DNA from: Cycas panzhihuaensis
Lineage: Eukaryota > Cycadophyta
NCBI GenBank assembly: GCA_023213395.1
Contig: CM041465.1
Span: 94,619,741 to 94,683,740, forward strand
Length of the DNA stretch: 64,000 bases
Direction: 5' to 3'
Shown here: one piece after another, positions 46,797 to 57,637 of the stretch
Layout: each line of letters begins with the position of its first letter
Position numbering within the stretch: the stretch's first letter is position 1
The notes under the pieces: generated by a model
The model's database searches: none
What the model saw: only the letters and a program-made list of their open reading frames with translations
What the model was told of the DNA's origin: nothing
Made by a program: the position numbers and the translations under genes

Positions 46797-47624
46797 TTAG
46801 AACTTGGCCAACTTATAAGTGGTAGTTCTGCAATCTTTTGCTAAGTGTCCTTTACGGTTACACCGATCACACATAATGGTTTGATTACAAGTCCCTAAAA
46901 AAGTATTGGTTTGGCCTGACTGTCTTTCTCTTTGTTGAGGTGGCCCTTGCCCTTGAAACTGTCGAGGTTGTGATTGAGGGTTTGATTGATCTTGTGGATG
47001 ATTTCCCATATTTCTTCCTCTTCCTCTTACTCAATTATTTCCTCTGCCATGAGAGGGACCTTGATTTTTTGTGTAGCAAACTTCTTCTTCTACCTTAAAG
47101 GCTACATATAGAAGAGAGTCAGAGGCTACAAAGTTTGTATCAAAGGTCTTATCAAATTCTATGAACTTCTCGACAAGTGCTTCGAAGTTGAGTGTCTTTA
47201 ATGTTCCACTAGATTGAAAACTTTTAAGCAAGTTTTTATAATCAGGGACATGTAAACATGACTAGATCAAAAATGCCCAAGTGATGCATTGGGTCTTAAA
47301 GTCTTTGTTAATTGCCTATTTGATTGGTCAAAGGAGATTTATTGTCTCATGAGCTCATCCCTTCTGTATTTTTAATTTGTTCATTTTCAAAACAAGATGA
47401 ACAAATTCTAAATCTAACTTTGTATCAAAGTTCTTTCTAAGAACTTCTAAGACCTTCTAGGCTATATCATGTTCCTCTTATTTTATCAAGTTGTGCAAGG
47501 AGTGATCAATGACCAACAAAATTCTTGCATGAATCTTTTCATCATCTATCTCCCATTGTAGTTTAGCTACAGCATCTATAGGAGCTGTTGGGGCGGATCC
47601 ACTGGAAGTAGATGTTGTAGCCAT
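46797..47624 (-). pseudogene. Copia gag
   Basis: The ATG at 47624 starts MATTSTSSGSAPTAPIDAVA then KLQWEIDDEKIHARILLVID. The middle (47031-47231) has LKTLNFEALVEKFIEFDKTF, and near the end is a CCHC knuckle CDRCNRKGHLAKDC (46830-46871) preceded by a Gln/Pro/Gly-rich stretch. Several stops lie between 47240 and 47470. The order fits copia gag with one knuckle. Confidence 0.85.
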
Positions 47625-49744
47625 TACTGATATGTTGGGTGTAGGCTACAAGTGGGCTCTCCAAAGGCCTTCATAACTTACAACATTTTTAATTCCAGTG
47701 TACCATATATCCCAATTTTCTTTGCCTTTCAATATGCAGTTAATATTTTACTTGAATTAAGATGACATAGTGATGATGAAGAAGTAGAGGAGATGATAGA
47801 AGTATGTGTCACTGACATGTATGGCTAGTATACCTGGCACAGTAGGGATGTAGAAATGATTGTTGTGATGAGAAGCAAGCAATGATTAACTATTTTTTAA
47901 CAATTATATAAAAAATAAATATAAGTAATGATACAAGAATGAGGTCTAATATAGAGTTGGCAAAGAGTGGTGATGTGTCATGCCACTAACCTCTCACTTA
48001 TGTCCAAATGTAGGTGAGGTTTCGATGCCTAAGGCTTCTAGTATATGATTAGGGCCTTCACCTGCGATACCTGTATATATACTTGGTGATGAAATCCAAG
48101 TCACAGTGGAGCCCAGGTACTCCCAATCATCAGCCAATTCACCAATGAGCAGCTACATATCTCCTCTGAAGAGTCAAATGGTACTGCGTATCCCATGGAT
48201 ATGACGGATATTGGATCGGGTTAATTTTAATCTTGCATTAAGGTTTTCAGTTTTCTCGGGTGGTTATGAGGATTATCCCTAATTAGAGGTCATAGGTATG
48301 GCTAACCTGTCCCTCCACCACTATTCCGGTTAAGATCAGACCCAGTGTGAAACTCACACCTCCCTTAGAGCCTAGACTTTGGCCAACCTTGGTCTATTTC
48401 GACTAAGGCGAGTGTGCACACAAGTCAAGAATTAGCGATATAGATCGTATAGATGAGATTCCTTTTAGGAATAGTGTAAGATGTTTCTGTATAACTAAAA
48501 ACTGAAATAGAAACTTGCCAAGTGTACTTGCTTTGTTATTGTTATTACTTTTGTGATGCTTTGTTATTACTGCTACTTTTATAATGCTTTATTATTGTTA
48601 CTGTTTTTGTGATGCTTTATGCTATATGTGCAAATAGAAAAGCATGCTAGATTTAGCAGGGGAACTAGATGTTGCTTCCGATCTAAGATTCCCCTTACTT
48701 TAGTATAATGTTTCTAAACATGATTTTAGAAGTTTTGATATAAAAGACATAATGGGCTAAAAAATGGATCAATTTTCCACTAAAATGATGATTTTTCTAA
48801 ATCTATATGCATGTTATTTTGCCCTATTTTGTGATTTTTCACAAAATTTACAAATAATGATAAATGGGTAAATTTTTAGAAATTACAAATATGAAGGCCT
48901 AAATAATGAAATCTAAATTTATGATAGAAGGAAAAAGTGTTCATAATGTCATTTCTGATAGAGTTGTGAAGTCAGATTTCAGAAAAGGCACAAAAATATT
49001 TTTGCCTAAAAAAGCACCAAAGTAAAATCATGTCAGATCAATTGTCTCAGAATCTAGACTTCAATATGTCAAAAGTTGCATTTCGACATGTACATTAACT
49101 TTCCCTTATGTACCATCTATAAAATATTCTAAAAAATTACCCGAAATATCCTTGTAAGGTCCTTTGTGGAGTCGAGTAGGTAAAATCAGCAACCGTGAGA
49201 AAACTGCATTGATCTCACTAACTAGTGGATGAAATTTGAAGAGATTTCTCTTAAAATGATCTTAAGACATAAATGTACCAGATCCCTTAATAAAAATTTT
49301 AGATCTTCAGCTTATAATTGAAGTATTTCATTAGGAAAAGTGCTTTAAATCACTTATGCATAAAATTTACCCTTTTTGTCACAGCTAAAACTCACTGTTA
49401 AAAGTTGAATCTGATGTTTCTCTACAAGACAAAAATGATCCTCTAGTGAAGGTGACCTTGCATGCCAATTTTCATTAAATTCTGAGATGGTTGAAGTTTT
49501 ATAAAATTTTGGGCCTTTAATGCTTCCGGGACTGTTCTGGCAGCTGAATGGCTTCAAAAACCTATATTCTTCACCTATGAATTTCTGCACATATGGACAA
49601 AGTAGTAACATATAAAATACTATAATTTTATGCTCTTAAAATGTTAAAAAAATAAGGAATGAACTCTCAATACTTCATATTAATGGTGAAGGAGAGGCAA
49701 AACGACTCCATACAAGTGGAATGGAGTGAATATATCGCCTTCTA
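47625..49744 (-). other. Long leader of the copia element
   Basis: About 2.1 kb between primer site and gag without coding similarity; 49354-49611 is open on the minus strand for 85 codons but resembles nothing I know. The part 48050-48480 is richer in CpG and less A-rich than its surroundings. A 28-bp tandem repeat is at 48530-48613. Most copia leaders are far shorter, so a further decayed insertion is possible. Confidence 0.55.
48530..48613. repeat. Three tandem 28-bp repeats in the copia leader
   Basis: Units at 48530, 48558 and 48586, each starting GCTTT(G/A)TTATT and ending in GTGAT or ATAAT. Confidence 0.9.
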
Positions 49745-49756
49745 GCTCTTATACCA
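49745..49756 (-). other. Primer binding site of the copia element
   Basis: On the element strand TGGTATAAGAGC, two bases from the 5' LTR, is one change from the initiator-Met site TGGTATCAGAGC. Confidence 0.88.
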
Positions 49757-49758
49757 CA

Positions 49759-50070
49759 TGAAGGAAGGATGGATCTAGGAGATAAATCACTCACATGCAT
49801 ACAATGGCAATGGAGAATGAAAAAGAAGATGAAACAAGATATAAGAGCAAGCTTGGAGGTGAGAATGAATAATGACTCCCTCCTTGAGATTTCACCTTTT
49901 ATTATTGAGGGTGAGCATTAGGGTTAGGATTTTACTACCTAATGACATGAACCCAAAATTACATCTAAATGCACATAAAGTACATTTGATTAAGAGACTA
50001 ATGCTAATAATATATCCTAGGGTCACATAATTAATCTATACAAATGACCTTGATACATTAACCTCTTTCA
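49759..50070 (-). repeat. 5' LTR of the copia element
   Basis: The partner of 42431-42742, starting TGAAGGAAGG and ending CTCTTTCA, followed by the target duplication CCATT (50071-50075). Of 17 differences from the other LTR, about 14 are transitions. Confidence 0.93.
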
Positions 50071-50690
50071 CCATTTTGATGTATGATGATGCTGTTTATT
50101 TTGTCTATGATATTGTTATTTTATTTGTGATGTAGTTTTTTTTGTTTATGATCATAGATAGAAATGGACATGGGTATATATAGATATAGGTGCATGGATG
50201 CATGAGGAATAATGCACTTGGATAGTTTGATTTGATTACTACATTATAATTTTGATTATATTACATATAAACCATGCCCACATGCTTATATTTACATGAC
50301 CCTATGCTCACACTAGGCACGTACGATTACCATGTATATAGTGGATGGTTATGTATGAGACTAGGTGAGGGTGCCATACATGTTCCTCAGATGGAACAAG
50401 GTGGATATGCTAAGGAAGCAATGGCTAGGGGTACAGATACCCAAATATAGAGGGCCTAAGTTAGGAAGCTACCGCATACTCATAAGCTAATATGGTTCAC
50501 TTACCTAACTAGAAAAATGGAAGTACTCCTTTGAAGAGTAGACAAAGAGATACAACACTAAAATAATGAAATTAAGAGGATAGGGAGTCACTCAAAATAA
50601 TAATTATACTTTTGACTAGTAGAAATAATAGTGTGCCTAGAGTGGTAGTTTAGGCTTATTTCAGAGCAAAGGAAAGTGCGACTATTCTAC
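50071..50690. other. Non-coding 3' region of element B next to integrase
   Basis: No coding similarity. A copy of the TAGTTTAGGCTTATTTCAGAG motif occurs near 50648, related to the motif repeated in element A. The left end continues the B sequence interrupted by copia at CCATT. Confidence 0.55.
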
Positions 50691-51960
50691 TCAGATGTAG
50701 AAAGGGTCACACATAAAACTTCTTTAGGAATTTACCATTTACAACTTTCTCAAATTCAAGACCCTCCATTGTTGCTATCCTATATGCACCATTATTAAGG
50801 CTCTCAAGGATGATAAAGGGGCTAACCCACTTAGGCCCAAACTTGGATAGACAATTATGGAGGTACTCAAGCTTGAGGATGTGGTCCCTAGGGTTTAGAA
50901 GATGAGGGCATAGACATTTATCATATGTCCTTCATGCCCTAGCCTTAGAGGTGAGGTTTACTTAGTATGTTACAAATTATTTTTCATTCAAGGCTTCAAG
51001 ATCAAGGAGGTAGGCTTGATGACACGATTCCTCGTCAACAAGACCTCAAAGAAAGACCTACAAGGAAGGGATCTCAACTTCCAAAGGGAGGACTGCTTTG
51101 GTCCCATACATAAGGGAGAATAGGCTCATCCCTGTTGCAGTATAAATGGAAGTATGATAAGCCCATAAGGTGGAAGGGAGTTGAAGGTGCTAATCCCTTT
51201 GAGATTGGGCAACCATTTTCTTTAGAATATTGATAAGGATCTTGTTAAATGATTAAATTTAGCCATTGGCCTGGGGGTAATAAGGAGAAGAGGTCTTATG
51301 AAATATCTTAAACTTCTCATAAAATTCATCCATCTCCTAATTGTAAAAGGTTATGCCATTATCTGTGATCAGGATGTTTGGGACCTTAAACTAATAGATG
51401 ATATGCTAATAAATAAAGGTGGCAATGGTCTTGCCAGTAGTAGATGATAGTGGGATTATTTCAACCCATTCGGTAAAGTATTTTGCCATAGTTAAGATAA
51501 ATTTATGTTGTGATGATGAGGGCAATGTTATAGCTCCAATAAGGTCTAATTCCTATTGGGAAAAGGGCCATGGGAAAATAATAGGATGCAGGGCCTTAAA
51601 AGGCAAGTGGATGATATTAGCATGCTCTTGGCACCTTCGACAATGCTGTGCATAAGCATGGGCATCCTTGAAGAGGGATGGCTATTAGTAGCCCATGCGA
51701 AGGATCCTCTAGGCCATGGATTAGCCCCCAAAATGGCCTCCACAAATGCCATTGTGACACTCATAGAGGATTTGGTTTACTTCATCAAGACTGATGTAGT
51801 GGAGGAGAATCCCATTAAAGGATCTCTTATACAATACTTCCTTTGTGAGGAAATATTACCTAGTTGTAACCCTAATACATGACCTTACCTTATTGCTAGC
51901 ATTAGGAGGGTATCATTATTAGCTAAGATATTACACAATATCCCCATACCATTCACTATT
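50691..51960 (-). pseudogene. Element B integrase
   Basis: Minus-strand blocks in order: EWYGDIV; GGHFGG (zinc-finger region); HCRRCQEHANIIHLPFKALH; ELDLIGAITLP (first Asp); VPNILITDNGITFY (second Asp intact); YYPQANG with the Glu region lost to stops; LWAYHTSIYTATGMSLFSLM then YGTKAVLPLEVEIPSL; and the GPF-like module WVSPFIILESLNNGAY near 50760. This is Tat/Ogre-type integrase. The first part is better preserved than in element A, but stops are frequent. Confidence 0.85.
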
Positions 51961-52580
51961 AGCTAGTGGATGGGGTGATGAGCCTTGGATAGTTAGGATA
52001 GGCTCATCATGTAAAGAATCATCAACTGGGAGGTTTGAAAGGTTAGGAATGAGGGCATCAACTAGTTTCTTGGTGACTACCATTTCTTTCTTTAATTTTT
52101 TGTTAATGATTTTGAGGTTGTATTCTTGAAAGAGGATGGCCCATTTACCTGTCCTTCTAGTCAAGTTAGACTAGGTTAAAAGGTACCTCAACAGATTAGA
52201 TTGGACAATCATATGGGTGGTGTTCCCAAGGAGGTAATATCTAAACTTCTTAATCATATGGACCAAGGCCACACATTCCTTTTTGGTAGGAGGGTAGTGT
52301 AATTTAGCTGCCACTAATGTGCGGTTGACAAAATATATAGTATGCTCGGTCCCTGAATCATCTTCTTAGGCTAGCATGGCTCCCAAGGCCTCATCGGTAG
52401 CTGGGGTATAAAGAATGAATGGCCGATCAAAGAGAGGGGGCACTAGGATTGGGGTAGAGGCCAAGGCTTTTTTAAGCTCTTGGAATGCTTCCTAGGCTTT
52501 GACAGACCATATAAATAGGGCCCCCTTCTTTAGCAATTTAGTTAGAGGTTTGGTGTTTATGGCAAAGTCTTCCAAGAAAC
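51961..52580 (-). pseudogene. Element B RNase H and connection
   Basis: Blocks: SVKA then EAFQELKKALASTPILVPPL, FDRPFILYTPATDEALGAML, TIYFVNRTLVAAKLHYPPTK, ALVHMIKKFRYYLLGN, TRRTGKWAILFQEYNLKI, and the connection VDDSLHDEPILTIQG. Integrase starts about 10 residues later. There is no additional RNase H between them, as in element A. Confidence 0.85.
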
Positions 52581-53560
52581 ACCTAATGAAACCTAGCCTA
52601 CCCAAAAATGACTTAATTTAGCATTGCATTTTGGGTAGGGGCATGTCAAGAATGGCTTTAACCTTGTTGAGGTCAATCTAGATCCCTTGTTTAGAGATAA
52701 GAAAACCTAAAAGCTTACTAGTAGTCATAACAAACACACATTTGAGTGGGTTTGAACTAACATGGTATTTGTAGCATTGTGTAAAGATAACATGTAAATC
52801 ATCAGGGTGGTGGGATCTCTTATAGGAGAGGCCCATCATGTCATCCATAAAAATCTTAAGATTCTTATTTATGAGGTAATGGAAAATAAATCGTATTACC
52901 CTTTAATAAGTGACACCTTTAATCCAAAGGATATTGCCTTATATACAAACATACCCCATGGGATGGTGAAGGCCATCTTGTGATGGTCTTCGAGGGATAT
53001 TTATATTTGGTTATAACTAGAGAAGCCATCCATTAAGGACATAACTTCAAAACCTATTGTCCAATTAATGATCTGATTGATAAGTGGCAAAGGAAAGTTA
53101 TCCTTGAGATAAGCATTATTTATGTCCCAAAAATTAACGCGAATTCAGATTGTCCCATTCTTCTTAGAAACAAGAACGATATTGGATACCCACTTGGGGT
53201 AATTAATGGAAGTGATTAGTCCTATGTTTAGGAGCTTTCCCATTTCCATTTTCATTGTAGTAGACTATTTGGAATGGAGAGGGTGCTATTTTATCGCATG
53301 AGGTAGGCACCTGAGATAGTTGTGAGATTGTAGGTAATAATAGAGGGATTTATTCCCTTCATGTCTGAATAGTCCTATGCAAAGATGTCGTCGAACTTTT
53401 AGAAAAGGAGGATGTATTCCTCCACTTCCTTAGATGTACATTTTGCCCCTACCTTTATGACCTTGCCAGGGGCAAGGACAATATCCTTGGTTGTCCCCAT
53501 GCATATGGCATTCCCCTCTTCAAAGTGGAGGGGAGCTTGGTCAATGGAAGGAGGTAGGAG
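52581..53560 (-). pseudogene. Element B reverse transcriptase
   Basis: The active site reads FMDDMMG (52840-52851), where VYVDDM or YLDDM is usual. Downstream blocks are LLGFLISKQG, IDLNKVKAILDMPLPKMQ and SFLGRLGFIRCFLEDFAINT. The N-terminal half is heavily interrupted, with conserved fragments only. Position and order match element A. Confidence 0.8.
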
Positions 53561-54290
53561 AATGCTAGACTGATCTGGGTTGGCTAGGGATGACCCTAGG
53601 GCTAAGATTTTCTAGAAACCAAGTTTATAGTGGCTAGAAGGGAGGTTGGATATGGACCCTGCTAGATGTTCTAATAGAGCTTCATCATTCTCAAGGCAAT
53701 CTATCCCATAAATAGTCTTGCTTAGAGGTGATGAGGAATGGGGTGAAGGGGTAGTAATGGGTCTGTAGTAGTCGACCCACCACTCCATGTAGTTTGGAGG
53801 CTCCTTGTAAGAGTCATAAGGTATCCTCTTATGTCGTGGAATAGGAGGCTCCTTACCCTCATTATTTGTGGAGGATGATAAGGTGTGGGGAGTAGATGAA
53901 GATGAAGGAGAGTGAGAGCCCATACATGTAGCAGGAGTGACTATGCATGATGTGATAGGAGTGTTATGCTCTTATAAAGAGGTCTTGGGCTAGGCTCAAG
54001 ACTAGATGGGTGATAAAGCAAGTGCCTCCTATGGATGTTAAGGAGGGAAATAGGGTGAGGGGGCTCCTTATCCTCATCATTAGACTCATGGTCACTCAAA
54101 ATGGTGAGGTATCCATAACTCCCAACACCAATGGGGGTCAAGTGAATGAGGTTTGAGGAGGAAGGGGAGGGCCCTTTCTCTGATTTATAAGTGTTAGGGA
54201 TATCAATCAAACAGGTAAAGAAATGGGAAGATGGATACCCTCATTGGGTCATGAGTCATCTGACAAGATTGATGTAATGATCGAGTGGGA
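53561..54290 (-). pseudogene. Element B protease-RT linker with conserved ENDEA-LGF motif
   Basis: Two open stretches (53612-53923 and 53941-54210) are Ser, Pro and His-rich and look disordered. The first ends with ENDEALLEHLAGSISNLP then SSHYKLGF (53615-53692), the motif shared with elements A and D. It also has YMEWWVDYYRP upstream. I recognise no named domain. Confidence 0.6.
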
Positions 54291-54720
54291 GGAGGTTCTT
54301 AGGAAACAACCTTCATCTGCCCTTCGTGGATGAACTTTAGATACCTCCAATGGGATGAGCACATGGCTCTCATTTGGTCAAGCCATGGGCATCCCAATAA
54401 GAGGTTATAGTCCATGTCTACATTGAGGACTACTATGTCAGTGAGGATGGTTTTGTCCTTAAGGGTGAAGGGAATAGAAACTAATGCTAAGGGCATCTTT
54501 TTGCTACCATTGTAGCCTTAGAAACACCATGGGACCAACTCAAGAGCCACTATACCAAACTCCTATATTATGCATAAGGGTCTAGTGTTGACGGAAGAAC
54601 CATTGTCTACAAATATTCTCTTAAGAGTGCATTTTGGAATGTCTATAGAGATGGTGAAAGGATAGCACCATTGGCACTCCCTTTCACTAGTTGGAGGTAG
54701 GTCTTTAAGATCAAAGGTGA
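54291..54720 (-). pseudogene. Element B protease
   Basis: The catalytic segment reads IFVDNGSSVNTRP (about 54590), with DNG in place of D(S/T)G. It is followed by an open stretch (54299-54496) with LKDKTILTDIVVLNVDMDYN then LLLGCPWLDQ and LKFIHEGQMKVV, the C-terminal half typical of Tat/Ogre-like proteases. It is the best-preserved protease among A, B and D. Confidence 0.8.
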
Positions 54721-57300
54721 TGAGAGGCTCTCAGTTTGAGGCAACACCCAAAGCATGGATGGAAGCATCGACTAAACCTAAAGCCTTAAGGAGAAGAGTG
54801 TGCTACTTAGGACAACTCTGCAAGACATCTATCATGGATATTCTAGCAGCCACGGTATATTGTTCATCAATAATTGAGAAGGAATTCCCCTTCCCAGTAA
54901 GTTAGGGAAGTGCCCTTTAGAAATCATAATGTCCCCGATAGATAGAAATAGTCTTAGGGAGTGCTAAAATTTCAAAAGGTGAATTATCCATAGAAAAGTT
55001 ATGTTACAAAGAGGAGGTCCCAATGGCCTCTTTAGCTACTTGAGATCTCATGATGGCATGCAAAGGAATGGTCTCAAGAATTTAAATAACTCTCTTTCCC
55101 TTGTTGTGGGATTAAGAGGATGGAGAGGTTTGAGGATGGGAACTAGGAGGAGAAGATAAGTTCCTTGTCCCCTTTCCTTTTCCTTGCGTGGAAGAGGGGT
55201 TAGGGGATCATCCCCTATTCCTATTTCCTCTATTTTGGGTATGCTAGTCATGTTCTCCATGTTTGGAGAAGGGATCCTAATGGACAGGTTGGTCTAAATT
55301 AGGCTTAGATGCCTACCTAGGGGAAGAGTCATGAGGTGGGGCAAGTTTTAGGTGTTGCACCCAACATTGTGAGTCCTCATGGAAGCACTCACCATGAACG
55401 TAGCACCACTTCTTATCCAAGGAAGGTCTAGTCTTCCTAGTTTGAGAAGAGAGGGCGTTTCTATTTTTGGGAGGTGCAGCTTGGGAGGCCTAATGGATGA
55501 GCCTGGAAGGATCTGAAGGTGATGAGAAGGGTTGGAGCTTAAGCTCCTTCATCATACGTTCAAACAAACATATAGTAGAAGTCAATGGGTCTAAGGTCTT
55601 CTCCATTGAGTGGCTAGAAGGCCTTGGGGGTTATTAGGATCATTAGTAATATGACAGAGGGGGTGCCTCGCATCATTGTGATAACTTGAGAGGTTTCTTA
55701 AGACCCACCTAGATCTCAATAGCTTTGAGCACCAAACACTTAGTTATGGTGGAGTTGCATGTTGTTTCCCCCATTTTGAGGACTTCAATGTAGACTTCAG
55801 GATGGAGGGTATTTACAAAAAGATCCCTCTTTAATTCCTTGGGTAATATAGCCTTCCTAGAATGTAGAAGGTTGTGAAAACATCTCATGAAGTCATGATT
55901 TATTTCATCATGACCTTACTTGAGCAAGAGTAGGGCTTTAATTCCACTCTTGAAAGGACGAGCTATGTCAAAACAATTGACGAATTCATCCACAAGCTAC
56001 TAGAAAGAATGAATGGAATGGGCAGGGAGATGATAGAACCACTTGAGGGCATCTCCGTATAAAGAATGGGGAAAGAGTTTCATTAAGATATAGTCATAGG
56101 CCCAATAGTCAATGCACACCATGGAGAAGCTCTTGACGTGCTCAGTTGGGTCCTACAATAAGGTCCAATCAAATTTGGGTATATTGGGAGGATGAGGTAG
56201 TAGGTTAGTCCTAAGTGCCTTAATGGGCAATGGAGTCAACCTATAGTTGACAAAGGGGTGAACCCTTAGTTGAGCTAATAGGTCAAAAAAAGAAGAAGAA
56301 GGAGGCGGGTACGAATACCTAATTTATTATTGAGTAGTTTGGGTATGAGGAAGATATGGGTTCCCTCTTACTTGGTGGGAGGGAACCATTCCCATTTGAG
56401 GGAAAGTTGGAAAGGAGATAAGTGGATAAGATAGGCCCACTCCCCCTCGAGGGTATGCCCCTTGTTAAGAGGGAGCATGAGAAAAAGAGCCTTATGGGGG
56501 GCTAGATCCCCCTTGTGAAGGCATCATGTATGAGGTCGCATATGAAGACAGAAAAGGCAGGTGTGGGATGGGATTTTTCCCATATGGGCTACCTGTAGGA
56601 GGTGCAACTCCATATGTGTGAGGTGAATCCACCCCATAAGCTAGAAGGGGACTTCCCTTTCCATGCCCCCATGGTTAGGATATGTATCCTAGGGGTAGGT
56701 AAAGGGAAGAATCTCTTGGCTGAGATTGGGGATACATGGGGATAGATCCTGTGTGGTTAGAAGATGGGGGACATGAGGGTCCCCTAAGTCATGTAAGAGG
56801 GGCATGGACCATAATCAGTTGAGGTGTGGTTTCCTGACTTAGAAGAGGCATGCTAAATCCAATTTGAGATGTAAGCATGCCTTGGATAATCCCTTGGGCA
56901 TAAGGGATGCATGAAGAAGATGGAACGATAAGGAGTGGCCCTATCATACCCATAAGTATGGATTGGGAAGAACTAAGAGGTACAGATGAGGAAGAAGGAA
57001 GTGTCATACTATGAAGAATGATTTCCATCCACTTTGAGGGTGGCTGGGCACTTATAGCTTGGAAACATTGCTACAATGCTTTTACAACATCTGTAGGAGG
57101 GGTTCCCACTTGCTCATATGAGGTAGAAGTCTCCTCATATGAAGTGGAACCTATTTGTCAATCCCCATGGGAACTTTGGTTGGGGAGGTGGTACTCTATG
57201 GAGGATGACATACCCACATCATGTGTGGGGAAATGGTAGAGGTCTGAGTGTTCTTGATTATTCAAATAGAAGATAGGGTCATTACCCTTTTGGCCAGACC
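54721..57300 (-). pseudogene. Element B gag
   Basis: The core at about 56000-56190 reads FSMVCIDYWAYDYILMKLF then GDALKWFYHLP. Next come a PFKSG segment, LFVNTLHPEVYIEVLKMGET and ITKCLVLKAIEI (about 55730-55840). A Cys/His cluster WCYVHGECFHEDSQCWVQHL (about 55345-55410) is a degenerate zinc finger. The part from 54721 to 55260 carries FSIIDEQYTVAARISMIDVL and LLLKALGLVDASIHALG, preceding protease. The N-terminal region above 56250 is Pro/Gln-rich and poorly conserved. Confidence 0.8.
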
Positions 57301-57612
57301 CAGAAAGAGGTTAAAGTTTATGGTTGTGTTTAAAAAACATAGGCATGGTATGCCCATTCTAATGGATATCCCTCCGTAGCCAATTCGAAATTAGACAAGG
57401 AAATGGAGGAATATGGAGACTCTTACAAAGTGGGAGGGAGACCTCATAAATAATGAGAAAATCATTACATTCACATCTCACCTAGAACTTTGGAAGAGGC
57501 AAGGGTAAAAGCAAAACATAAGGTATTGGGGGTTACCCAACAAACCTAGAAGGTATAGACAAAAGGAGAAGGACAATGCTAACATAAGGGGAAATTACAA
57601 CATTCCCTTACT
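57301..57612 (-). other. Element B leader
   Basis: About 300 bp between the gag N-terminal region and the primer site, with no recognisable signal. Confidence 0.5.
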
Positions 57613-57637
57613 GGCAAATCCCTAGTATGGTTGCCTA
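57613..57637 (-). other. Primer binding site of element B
   Basis: On the element strand GGCAACCATACTAGGGATTT directly follows the LTR end. It resembles the Ogre/Tat TGGCGACT...CTGGGGA site with C-to-T and G-to-A changes, and the following bases (GCC) also fit. Confidence 0.6.

Larger units (their letters stand above)
42431..50070 (-). mobile_element. Ty1/copia retrotransposon inserted in element B
   Basis: Two 312-bp LTRs (42431-42742 and 49759-50070), 94-95% identical by hand count (17 differences), flank a minus-strand gag-pol in copia order: gag, protease, integrase, RT, RNase H. CCATT flanks both sides (42426-42430 and 50071-50075). The primer site resembles initiator-Met. A 2.1-kb leader separates the 5' LTR from gag. 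Pol has stops and frameshifts but all domains are readable. Age is similar to element C. Confidence 0.95.

Noticed and set aside
51419-51882. Two overlapping plus-strand open frames
   Set aside because: They are antisense shadows of the integrase of element B.
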